Source: Verrucomicrobiaceae bacterium UBA7681
Lineage (GTDB): Bacteria; Verrucomicrobiota; Verrucomicrobiia; Verrucomicrobiales; Verrucomicrobiaceae
Assembly (NCBI GenBank): GCA_002482965.1
Contig: DLGZ01000069.1
Span: forward strand, 135,573 to 175,137
DNA length: 39,565 nucleotides
Direction: 5' to 3'
In this document: positions 33,601 through 39,565 of the stretch, piece by piece
Position numbering within the stretch: position 1 is the first letter of the stretch
How the letters are laid out: every line of letters begins with the position of its first letter
The notes under the pieces: model-generated
What the model was told of the DNA's origin: nothing
Database searches by the model: none
What the model saw: only the letters and a program-made list of their open reading frames with translations
Position numbers and translations under genes: made by a program

Positions 33601-35132
33601 TAGCTCTTTTTCAGCGCTTCCATGCCGCCGGGGTAGTAGGCGTACTCACGGAAGGGCATGATGGGGTAGCCGTAGTCGTTGGCTTCTTGAATGAAGGTCT
33701 CGCCTTCGCCAGTGATGACGAGGCCCCAGATGTTGTTCGGCCCCACACTGGTCATTTCAAACTCGCTGCCATCGGGGCGAAAGCGAGCCATGCCGCATTT
33801 GGGGTAATCGATGGCGACGTCGCTGCCGGGCTTGCGCACTTTGCTGTTGTTGAAGAGGCCCTGCGCCATCCAGATCCAGCCTCCGGGGGCACGCGTGAAC
33901 TGATGTGGAAAGAGATGCGAGTCCTGCACGCCGAAGCCGGTGAGGATGACGTCAAACGTGTCCGCCTTGCCGTCGCCATTGGTGTCTTTGTAAAGTTTGA
34001 GATCGTGACCATGCTGGACGTAGCAGGTGTCGCCATTGCCCCAGGGCAGCATACCGGTCGGGATGGCGAGACCGTCGGCAAAGACGGTGGGATGGGTGAG
34101 TCCACCCGCGGGAATCGGCGCATTCACCGACTCCCGCGGATAGACCAGTACCTTGTCTTTGCCATGAGCCGCATACACCGCCTCGGCGGCGGCGGGGTTT
34201 TCATTCGCATCCACTGGGTACTCTAGTGCGGTCTGCGTCCACATTCGCCCTCGTTGATCAAAGTAAACGCTGACGAACTTACCGAGCTCTTCGCTTTCTT
34301 TGACGACCAGTTCGATCTCATAGCCTTCAGGCACATGAAACTTTTTCAACTGCTCCTCGGCGCTCAAAGCGGTGCCCTGAACGTTGTTATAGCTGGTGTC
34401 GCGCTTCGGTGCCACTGCTGCATCGGCCTGTGGCTTCGGCGGCGGGGCAACGAGCTTGCGTGCGGCATCGACGCCACCGAGAGATTCCCAAGTCGGAGCG
34501 CCAGGCGTCGGTGGTAGTTCTTCAATCGTGACGTCTTTGACCTGAACGAGGCAGACACCACCGCTGTGGACCTGCGGGCCGATGAGGCCATCCAACGCGA
34601 TGTTCTTGTCCGTCTCGGTGTAGTCGATGCAAAGAACGCCATTGATCCACGTCTGAATGCGCGTGCCTTCGGCGCGAATGCGGTACTCATTCCAGCCGAA
34701 GACATCGATGGCCTTGTCCAGCGCGGCCTGCTGCTCCGGCGTGGGTGCCCAGATGACCTTGTTGCGGCGGAACTCATCATAAATTTTGCCAAACCAGCCT
34801 GCACCGCAATCGACCTGATAGCCGGTCATGTGCGCACCGCCGGGCACGCGCAGGCTGCGAATCTGAATGCCGCTGTTCAGCATGCCGGTCTTTGGATCGC
34901 CGCTGACCTTGATCTTGAGCTTCAGCTCAAAGTTCTGATAATTCTTCTTCGAGCAGATGAAGTGGTTCTCCTTGATCTTCTCCGTCGTGGAGCCGCCGGT
35001 GATCATGCCGTCTTCGACCCGCCAGATCTTCGGATCGTAGTCCCAGCCGTCGAGCGTCTTGCCATCAAAGAGGGAAATCGGCTCCGCATGCAGCGCGGTG
35101 GTGAGGAGGAGCAAAGAGAGCAGGTGCTTCAT
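30651..35132 (-). CDS. Giant PVC fusion: DUF1080, membrane-bound-dehydrogenase propeller, HEAT repeats, LamG, cytochrome c
   Basis: This exported protein of 1493 residues has, in order: a signal peptide (MKHLLSLLLLTTALHAE); a DUF1080/3-keto-disaccharide hydrolase domain (about 18-210, LFDGKTLDGW and GIQIRS); a soluble-dehydrogenase-like beta-propeller of the PVC membrane-bound dehydrogenase type (about 265-640, with FADGLAIPTGMLPWGNGDTC and NGPDGCIYIIDWYNKIISH); HEAT-like helical repeats (about 640-1130); a LamG/concanavalin-like domain (about 1135-1335, FTVEAWVRLAEG, WTHLAVTRDEKG); and a C-terminal haem c domain (CMACH at about 1390, then IGPNLSG). It probably oxidises a carbohydrate or polyol and passes electrons to haem. 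It is divergent from an AraC regulator, its likely controller. Confidence 0.9.
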   Translation of the reverse strand: MKHLLSLLLLTTALHAEPISLFDGKTLDGWDYDPKIWRVEDGMITGGSTTEKIKENHFICSKKNYQNFELKLKIKVSGDPKTGMLNSGIQIRSLRVPGGAHMTGYQVDCGAGWFGKIYDEFRRNKVIWAPTPEQQAALDKAIDVFGWNEYRIRAEGTRIQTWINGVLCIDYTETDKNIALDGLIGPQVHSGGVCLVQVKDVTIEELPPTPGAPTWESLGGVDAARKLVAPPPKPQADAAVAPKRDTSYNNVQGTALSAEEQLKKFHVPEGYEIELVVKESEELGKFVSVYFDQRGRMWTQTALEYPVDANENPAAAEAVYAAHGKDKVLVYPRESVNAPIPAGGLTHPTVFADGLAIPTGMLPWGNGDTCYVQHGHDLKLYKDTNGDGKADTFDVILTGFGVQDSHLFPHQFTRAPGGWIWMAQGLFNNSKVRKPGSDVAIDYPKCGMARFRPDGSEFEMTSVGPNNIWGLVITGEGETFIQEANDYGYPIMPFREYAYYPGGMEALKKSYQPDFPPQAEFRMGGTGLSGLALIESGSLRDPKAAHTMAVANPIISKIQTLGMHRDGAYWKLEQLTDLITCDDPFFRPVGLTNGPDGCIYIIDWYNKIISHNEVPRTHPDRDKTRGRIWRVKPKGAKTEVPDFTKLSSDELVALLGSEPVAKSHLAWQTLADGYGKIRGTDAAKVIDGLKAAVTADKESPSKRIMALFAYEAWLETRTENLKPLLSSNSVDIRRQAARSVRNSLGYGWGNRAEVLPEELVPLLLPLANDPSSGVRFEAIQGLGRFIPAIALSSPATHEHLMASAISALLAFANPSLPGPLGQSSRGPKQIPVREAYDREFERFLVRMFLERHPDIVTKFLDSEAATKLPVEARVLASLALEPRISASRVAKLLPQLDRAPNDEELLRLAQFPAEPGVGAALKALLTNEKSRTVVAEKLLEQRTKLDAAQIAPLLTETAKEMVKSADKLVRSIALQLIGGFQLTALEGDLVQPLRTGVAISGGELRMVVDSKGTLSSDPNDFVAVLRALKELRSDAVDVFVSLATIGKPQVRDAALEALAASRAPDAAAKLLTLYPSLQPAQRRAALNTLASTKAGAQTVVAALLDKTLPQADLDGPTVERLATVLGNDPALEKLQQQLGGIFREVLQLDGEDTAWVDAKITLDGPFTVEAWVRLAEGIGNGDGLLGTPGGVDMNFFGSKFRVYAGGELKDVCVSTKPMTPDLWTHLAVTRDEKGIIRIYQNGELDATGSKPAPAKWENCKIGWSGPKQGTEGVITEFRVWKTTRSTQEIRATFDRIVVPVSAGADLVYSTTDRLKPGLKNMFGKGARLAKTIDTPPLLTEEQAKALDTKFARYSTLAPKGNAANGKVLSALCMACHQIGSAGGQIGPNLSGAGAMGLEAVLRNILTPNAAMEPGYRIYRVEMKNGDLIDAFFVSEDKDATIIRMPGLQDRRLDKKDIRSTKFIRRSLMPEGLLDSLQDQQVADLLAYLMTLKG

Positions 35133-35171
35133 AGGTTGGAATAACGGATGGGTTAAACGCAGGCTAACAGG

Positions 35172-35224
35172 ATGACATGCACGGTGTCATGCCTGAAATG
35201 CACCTGTGCGTGACATCGTCAGGC
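35172..35224. promoter_or_regulatory. Dyad-rich intergenic region, candidate AraC operator
   Basis: Between the divergent giant fusion and AraC genes there are two inverted repeats: ATGACA-N7-TGTCAT (35172-35190) and GCCTGA...TCAGGC (35191-35196 with 35219-35224). The word TGACA also recurs at about 35211. These are candidate binding sites for the adjacent regulator; this is inference from position and symmetry only. Confidence 0.4.
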
Positions 35225-35243
35225 TTCCGCGATTTAATAGGGC

Positions 35244-36077
35244 ATGAACCATGACCTCTCCGAAACCACGCTCGACGGCCCGAAAACACGGCGCTGGGTG
35301 GTGGAGGCCCGCGAGTGTGTGGAGATGACCACGCACCGCATCGCACGCTTTGGCCTGGATGAGGCACTGCCGCCTTACCGGCGCGTGCGCATGAGTCCTG
35401 CCGGAAGTTTTGTGCTCGCCTGTGTGAGCGGCGAGGGCTCCATCTTGCTCGATGGTCGCTGGCAGCGGGTGAAGCCGGGCATGGTTTGCCTAGCGCCGCC
35501 ACGGGTGCTGAATGCCTTTGAAGCCACGGGGCGCGAGCGCTGGTGTTTTGCGTGGGTGCGCTATGACGAGCCTAGTTTTGTCACTCCGGTGGTAGGTGCC
35601 GCATCACCCGTGATGCCCACGGCCCATGCGGATGAAATCGCACGCATCATCCATGGTGTACGCGCTGAATGGGAAGGCGAGCGTGAGCCGCGCCTGCTGC
35701 ACCACTGGCTGGAACTGCTGCATGCCACGATCCGTCGCATCGCCCAGCCCTGGCGCAGCCGCGAGCCACGCGTGGCCAAACTGTGGGCGGATGTGGAGCA
35801 GGATCTGATGCGCGACTGGACGCTCGCCGAACTGGCGCATCGCAGCCACTGCAGTCCGGAGCACCTGCGGCGTCTGTGCATGAAGGAGCTGGGCCGCAGC
35901 CCGATGCAACACCTCACCTGCTTGCGCATGGAGCAGGCACGCCGCTTCCTCGAAGCCGGAAACGACAAGCTCGAAGTCGTGGCTGCCAACGTCGGCTACG
36001 CCAATGCCGCGATCTTTTCACGCGTGTTCAAACGCTGGGTCGGCGTGGCACCGGGAGAGTATCGAGGCAGGGCGTGA
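35244..36077 (+). CDS. AraC-family transcriptional regulator
   Basis: This is a 277-residue regulator with an N-terminal cupin-like effector domain (about 35-120, SFVLACVSGEGSILLDGRW, VKPGMVCLAPP) and a C-terminal double helix-turn-helix AraC domain (about 185-275). The latter shows WTLAELAHRSHCSPEHLRRL for the first helix pair and EVVAANVGYANAAIFSRVFK-RWVGVAPGEYR for the second, which matches the AraC signature. Regulators of this form usually sense sugars and activate neighbouring catabolic genes. The divergent giant PVC oxidoreductase gene, 111 bases away, is the likely target. It is convergent with ppc, 19 bases away. Confidence 0.93.
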   Translation: MNHDLSETTLDGPKTRRWVVEARECVEMTTHRIARFGLDEALPPYRRVRMSPAGSFVLACVSGEGSILLDGRWQRVKPGMVCLAPPRVLNAFEATGRERWCFAWVRYDEPSFVTPVVGAASPVMPTAHADEIARIIHGVRAEWEGEREPRLLHHWLELLHATIRRIAQPWRSREPRVAKLWADVEQDLMRDWTLAELAHRSHCSPEHLRRLCMKELGRSPMQHLTCLRMEQARRFLEAGNDKLEVVAANVGYANAAIFSRVFKRWVGVAPGEYRGRA

Positions 36078-36096
36078 ATGACGAAACCAGAATGGT

Positions 36097-38850
36097 TTAA
36101 CCCGTCGTCCGCAGCCCGGATGCAATGGCATTGATCGAAATCAGCAAATCCGAAACCATGGCATCCGCAGCCTCAGTTTTACCGGCAGCGGTGAGTCCAC
36201 GCCATTCACGCAGCAGAGCGATCTGCTGATGGTGCAGCACCTTGAGCGGTTCTTCACGAATGTTCAGCGTGTAGGCGAGGCGCGGGCGGCGGCCTTCGAA
36301 GGTGCCTTGGAAGAGGTCGTCGATGATGGCGCGGGTGGCTTCGTATTCGCTGAGAATGGTGCCGAGAAAGCGGTCACGCACGGCGGTGTCCTCCACCAGA
36401 TCGGCATAGGCGCGCATGAGGTCGGTGTTGGCGCTGACGAGGGAGCTTTCGATGTTGGTGAGGACGTAGCGTAGGAAGGCCGATCCCGGAATGGCGGCGG
36501 CCAATGTGGCGTAGCTCTTGGGGTCTTCGGTCTTGAGCTTGGTCAAGGCACTGCCGGCACCGAACCAGCCGGGGAGATAGAAGCGTGACTGCGTCCACGA
36601 AAAGACCCACGGAATGGCGCGCAGATCGTCCAGCGAGGCCTGCCCGGTGCGGCGGGCGGGGCGGGAGCCGATGCGGGCGTTTTCCAGCGCATCGATCGGC
36701 GTGGCCTGACGGTAGAACTTCATGAAGTCCGGCGCGTGCAGGAAGGCGCGATACGCATCGCGGCTGTCGGCGGCGAGTTTGTCAAACAGCGGCTCAAGTT
36801 CAGGCGGGGCGCTGGATTCGGTGGAGCGATGACGTGCGGTGGCTGCGGTGGCGGAGGCCATGAGCAACTCGGAATTGTAAACAGCGGAGCCAATGTGCGC
36901 GTATTTTTGCGCGATGGTCTCGCCCTGCTCGGTCATGCGCATGCCGCCGCTGAGAGAGCCGTGTGGCAGCGCCTCCATGAACCAATGCGTAGGACCTGCA
37001 CCACGTCCGACGGTGCCGCCACGGCCATGGAAGAAGATTGGGCGCACCCCATGCCGATGAATCGTGGTGGAAAGCTCACGCTGCGCACGATGCAGTGCAC
37101 ACTGGCTGGCCACGATGCCGCAGTCCTTGTTGGAGTCGGAGTAGCCGACCATCATTTGAAACACGGGCGTGCTGCCTTTGCTCTGTGCGAGGAGGCTGCG
37201 CTTTGCGACGGGATGGGAGAGGAAGGCCTCGACGATGCCAGGGCCGGATTCGAGATCGCCCATGGTTTCAAACAACGGCACCACGGGAAGGGGACACACG
37301 AGCCCTTCATCGCTCCAGGTCATGAGCCCGGCTTCACGGGCCAGGATAAAGACCACCAGCATGTCTTCCACGCAGCGGGTCATCGAGATGATGAGAGAGC
37401 CGAGGCCGGCATTGCCAAACTTGGCGCGGTGGTCGGCCAGTACGTGGTAGCAGTCCAGCACCGTGTCCGCCTCTGGCCCGGCGGAGATGCCAGGAGAGAG
37501 GAAGGGGCGCGGAGAGGCAAGCTCGCGGTCGAGCAGTTCACGCTTCTGCTCAATGGTCCAGTCGATGAAGGAGCCGCCGTCCAGCAGTCCAGCGGCACGC
37601 AGGAGCTGATCGAGCGCCTTCTCATGGAAGGCGGAATTCTGACGTACATCCAGCACAGCGGAGTGGAATCCGAAAGCGGTGAGATTCCGGCGGAACGGGA
37701 CGATCTGCTCTTCCACGACGGCCTTGGAGCCGACATCAAGCAAGGTTTGCGCGAGGACGTCGATGTCGGCACGCAGTTCTTCCGGCTGCACATACGCGAC
37801 GGCTGAGGAGGGCTTCTCAATGCCGAGCAAGACCTTTGCGTGCATGAGGAAAACGGCGGCACGCCACGGCTCCTCTTTATTGCGCTCCAGGATGTTGGCG
37901 AGATCAACGCCCGGCTCGGCTTTGAGCTGTGCAGTAAGAGTCGCGATCAGCTCAGTGAGCTGCGGAGGGGTGATCTGGAACAACGAACTGAGCGGCAGAT
38001 GGAAGGCCAGGGCTTCCAGCGCACGGCGCTGCACGCGCAGGGCGTTCTTACGCATGGCCTGCAAGGCATGACGGGTGACATCTGCCGTCACAAAGGGGTG
38101 CCCGTCGCGGTCGCCACCGATCCATGAACCGAATCGGATCAGGGGGGGCAGGGAGTCCACCTCCGCCACATCATAACCTGCAGCCTGCCAGGCTTCGCGC
38201 AGGTGCACGTGCGCACGGGTGAGCGCTTCAGGAAACACATCGCGCAGATAGTGCAGCGCGTTTTGCAGCTCAGCCTCGATGCTGGGGCGTGTGACGTGAA
38301 TCTCGCCGGTGCGCCAGAGGTTTTCGAGCTGGGTCTGGAGCTGGCTTTGCAGGCGGGCCTGCTCACGCGGTGTGTAGGCCGGGTTCTCATGCCGGTTCAT
38401 GAGGCTGTAAATCTCGCGGTGCAGCTCGCGCACGGTCTCGCGTTTCGCCTCGGTGGGATGCGCGGTGAGCACGGGCTCCACGCACACATCGCGCAGCGCC
38501 GCGAGGATGTCGGCTTCCTTCAAACCGAGGGTTTGCAGCTGCTTCAAATTGTCCGCCCACAGGCCCTTCTCGGCCTCGGGTCCGCTCTTTTTCTCACGCA
38601 GACGGCGGATTTGCGACGCGGCCCGCTCCTCGACGACATTGAGCAGCTGAAAGGCGATGGAATAAGCCTGACCGAGGGAGCGGTTCGTCTTTTGCGGCAC
38701 CCCGGTGCCGATCCATGGGAGGCTGGCGGCCAGTTCCGGTTCCCCCAGTTGCTTCAATACAGCGGAGAAGGCCTCCATGAGGTATCGCAGGTCGTCTTCG
38801 AGAAGTTGAAAGCCGAGGTTGCGGAGGTTTTGCGGGGGAGTTTCGGACAT
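36097..38850 (-). CDS. ppc: Phosphoenolpyruvate carboxylase
   Basis: PEP carboxylase converts PEP and bicarbonate to oxaloacetate, refilling the TCA cycle in the cytoplasm. The protein has 917 residues, within the family range. It carries VLTAHPTEAKRETV with catalytic His131, IGGDRDGHPFVT, MVGYSDSNKDCGIVASQ, the glycine-rich loop FFHGRGGTVGRGAGPTHW and AIPWVFSWTQSRFYLPGWFG. The chain ends GLRTTG, close to the usual (Q/R)NTG C-terminus. The ATG at 38850 is chosen over 38874 because the shorter form begins with the acidic-polar start usual for PEPC; neither has a Shine-Dalgarno sequence. Nothing else of central metabolism is adjacent. Confidence 0.96.
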   Translation of the reverse strand: MSETPPQNLRNLGFQLLEDDLRYLMEAFSAVLKQLGEPELAASLPWIGTGVPQKTNRSLGQAYSIAFQLLNVVEERAASQIRRLREKKSGPEAEKGLWADNLKQLQTLGLKEADILAALRDVCVEPVLTAHPTEAKRETVRELHREIYSLMNRHENPAYTPREQARLQSQLQTQLENLWRTGEIHVTRPSIEAELQNALHYLRDVFPEALTRAHVHLREAWQAAGYDVAEVDSLPPLIRFGSWIGGDRDGHPFVTADVTRHALQAMRKNALRVQRRALEALAFHLPLSSLFQITPPQLTELIATLTAQLKAEPGVDLANILERNKEEPWRAAVFLMHAKVLLGIEKPSSAVAYVQPEELRADIDVLAQTLLDVGSKAVVEEQIVPFRRNLTAFGFHSAVLDVRQNSAFHEKALDQLLRAAGLLDGGSFIDWTIEQKRELLDRELASPRPFLSPGISAGPEADTVLDCYHVLADHRAKFGNAGLGSLIISMTRCVEDMLVVFILAREAGLMTWSDEGLVCPLPVVPLFETMGDLESGPGIVEAFLSHPVAKRSLLAQSKGSTPVFQMMVGYSDSNKDCGIVASQCALHRAQRELSTTIHRHGVRPIFFHGRGGTVGRGAGPTHWFMEALPHGSLSGGMRMTEQGETIAQKYAHIGSAVYNSELLMASATAATARHRSTESSAPPELEPLFDKLAADSRDAYRAFLHAPDFMKFYRQATPIDALENARIGSRPARRTGQASLDDLRAIPWVFSWTQSRFYLPGWFGAGSALTKLKTEDPKSYATLAAAIPGSAFLRYVLTNIESSLVSANTDLMRAYADLVEDTAVRDRFLGTILSEYEATRAIIDDLFQGTFEGRRPRLAYTLNIREEPLKVLHHQQIALLREWRGLTAAGKTEAADAMVSDLLISINAIASGLRTTG

Positions 38851-38960
38851 GGCTGGGTGGAGCTTGCGAATCAAAGCAGGAAGGATGCCTGATTCACAGA
38901 GCCATGTCGAAAGCCGATGGAAAAGGCAAGATCAAGCGGCAATCGCTGGAATGTCGGCTT

Positions 38961-39565
38961 TTAGACAGGGTAGGCCCAGGGCTTACGGTACTCGCGCGCC
39001 ATCAGTTTGCTGGCTTCCGGGTCGCCGATAATCAGCTCCTTCTCCGCATCCCACTGGATGCTGCGCCCCGCCTTGTAGCTGATCATGCCGAGCAGGGGCA
39101 GGCAGGTGGAGCGGTGGGCGCTTTCGAGGTCGGCAACCGGCTGCTTTTTCTTCTCGATGGCATCGATGAAGTCGGCCCAGAGCAGAGCGATGTTGTGCCC
39201 GTTGGGCTCCTGAAGCTGGTGGTTGCCGTGCTGCTCGGCGCTCTTTGAATCCACCGGGTAGAAGGTCCAGCCGTCGCGCCACCCGATGTGCAGCACGCCT
39301 TTTTCACCGTAGAAGTAGCAGCCGATTTTGTGCTTCTCGTTGTTGTTGTCGCCAAATTTGCGGTGCTCCCACACAGCGGTGAACTGCTCAAACTCAAAGG
39401 TGGCCACCTGATGATCCGGCGCATCGGTTGTCTGCTCCTTGTCATTGAGCACGACAGGGCCCGCGATGGGCCGCCCGCCGGTGCAGAAGATTTTCTTCGG
39501 CCCCTTTTCACCGCTCCAGAGCAGGATCTGGTCCAGCCAATGCACGCCCCAGTCGCCCATGGTGC
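38961..39565 (-). CDS. Gfo/Idh/MocA-family oxidoreductase, C-terminal part (5' end outside window)
   Basis: This is the C-terminal 200 residues of a third Gfo/Idh/MocA oxidoreductase, open to the window edge on its 5' side. It has TMGDWGVHWLDQILLW, the family's metal-free 'GDxGxHxxD' segment at the start of the substrate domain, then QVATFEFEQFTAVWEHRKFG, VLHIGWRDGWTFYP, and the tail SAHRSTCLPLLGMISYKAGR, which is the conserved closing helix of the PVC exported group. The nucleotide-binding half and any Tat signal lie outside the window. It lies 110 bases downstream of no other gene in its direction except ppc, whose start is at 38850; the space between holds nothing recognisable. Confidence 0.88.
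   Translation of the reverse strand, partial: TMGDWGVHWLDQILLWSGEKGPKKIFCTGGRPIAGPVVLNDKEQTTDAPDHQVATFEFEQFTAVWEHRKFGDNNNEKHKIGCYFYGEKGVLHIGWRDGWTFYPVDSKSAEQHGNHQLQEPNGHNIALLWADFIDAIEKKKQPVADLESAHRSTCLPLLGMISYKAGRSIQWDAEKELIIGDPEASKLMAREYRKPWAYPV

Overview
The window looks like chromosomal DNA of a GC-rich member of the Verrucomicrobia, most like Prosthecobacter/Verrucomicrobium. This is an inference from gene content: secreted formylglycine sulfatases, Tat-exported Gfo/Idh/MocA oxidoreductases, and a 1493-residue DUF1080/dehydrogenase/HEAT/LamG/cytochrome c fusion typical of the PVC superphylum. Almost no start codon is preceded by a Shine-Dalgarno sequence, which also fits that group. I see no phage, transposase, CRISPR array, rRNA or tRNA.

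Layout. 1-4516: the 3' part of gyrB, a free-standing four-helix-bundle (23S rRNA intervening-sequence type) gene, then gyrA, closed by a strong hairpin. 4629-6227: first sulfatase. 6245-9706: a PaaK/CapK-like adenylate-forming ligase, divergent from a LuxI/FeeM-like GNAT acyltransferase that is followed by a GT4 glycosyltransferase; this may be an acylated signal or envelope-lipid locus. 9746-12413 (minus): glycerate kinase, fabD and a secreted redoxin. 12624-15328 (plus): a membrane histidine kinase and a response regulator fused to a degenerate kinase core. 15452-22046: two Tat-signal Gfo/Idh/MocA proteins and two more sulfatases. 22217-24344 (minus): a coupled operon of thiD, an S41-fold protein that has lost its catalytic residues, and a tiny IF-1-like OB-fold protein. 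24585-25730 (plus): apaG and a lower-GC orphan. 25837-30532 (minus): an adenylate-kinase-like protein with an unknown C-terminal half, a proteasome/HslV-like Ntn hydrolase with predicted Ser nucleophile, an exported alpha/beta hydrolase and a SUMF1-domain protein without the FGE cysteines. 30651-36077: the giant PVC fusion, divergent from an AraC regulator. 36097-38850: PEP carboxylase. 38961-39565: the C-terminal part of a third Gfo/Idh/MocA protein.

The three sulfatases, three Gfo/Idh/MocA proteins, the PVC dehydrogenase fusion, the exported hydrolase and the AraC regulator suggest use of sulfated or modified polysaccharides. The rest is housekeeping (gyrase, FabD, ThiD, PEPC, ApaG) mixed with uncharacterised small operons.

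Three families of short dispersed repeats lie between genes. One is built from GTCAAG/CTTGAC units and sits at or near the 3' ends of many genes from 1.7 to 19 kb. One is a 27-bp element with a palindromic core, in three copies. One is a single 126-bp inverted-repeat element. None of these is explained by coding sequence.
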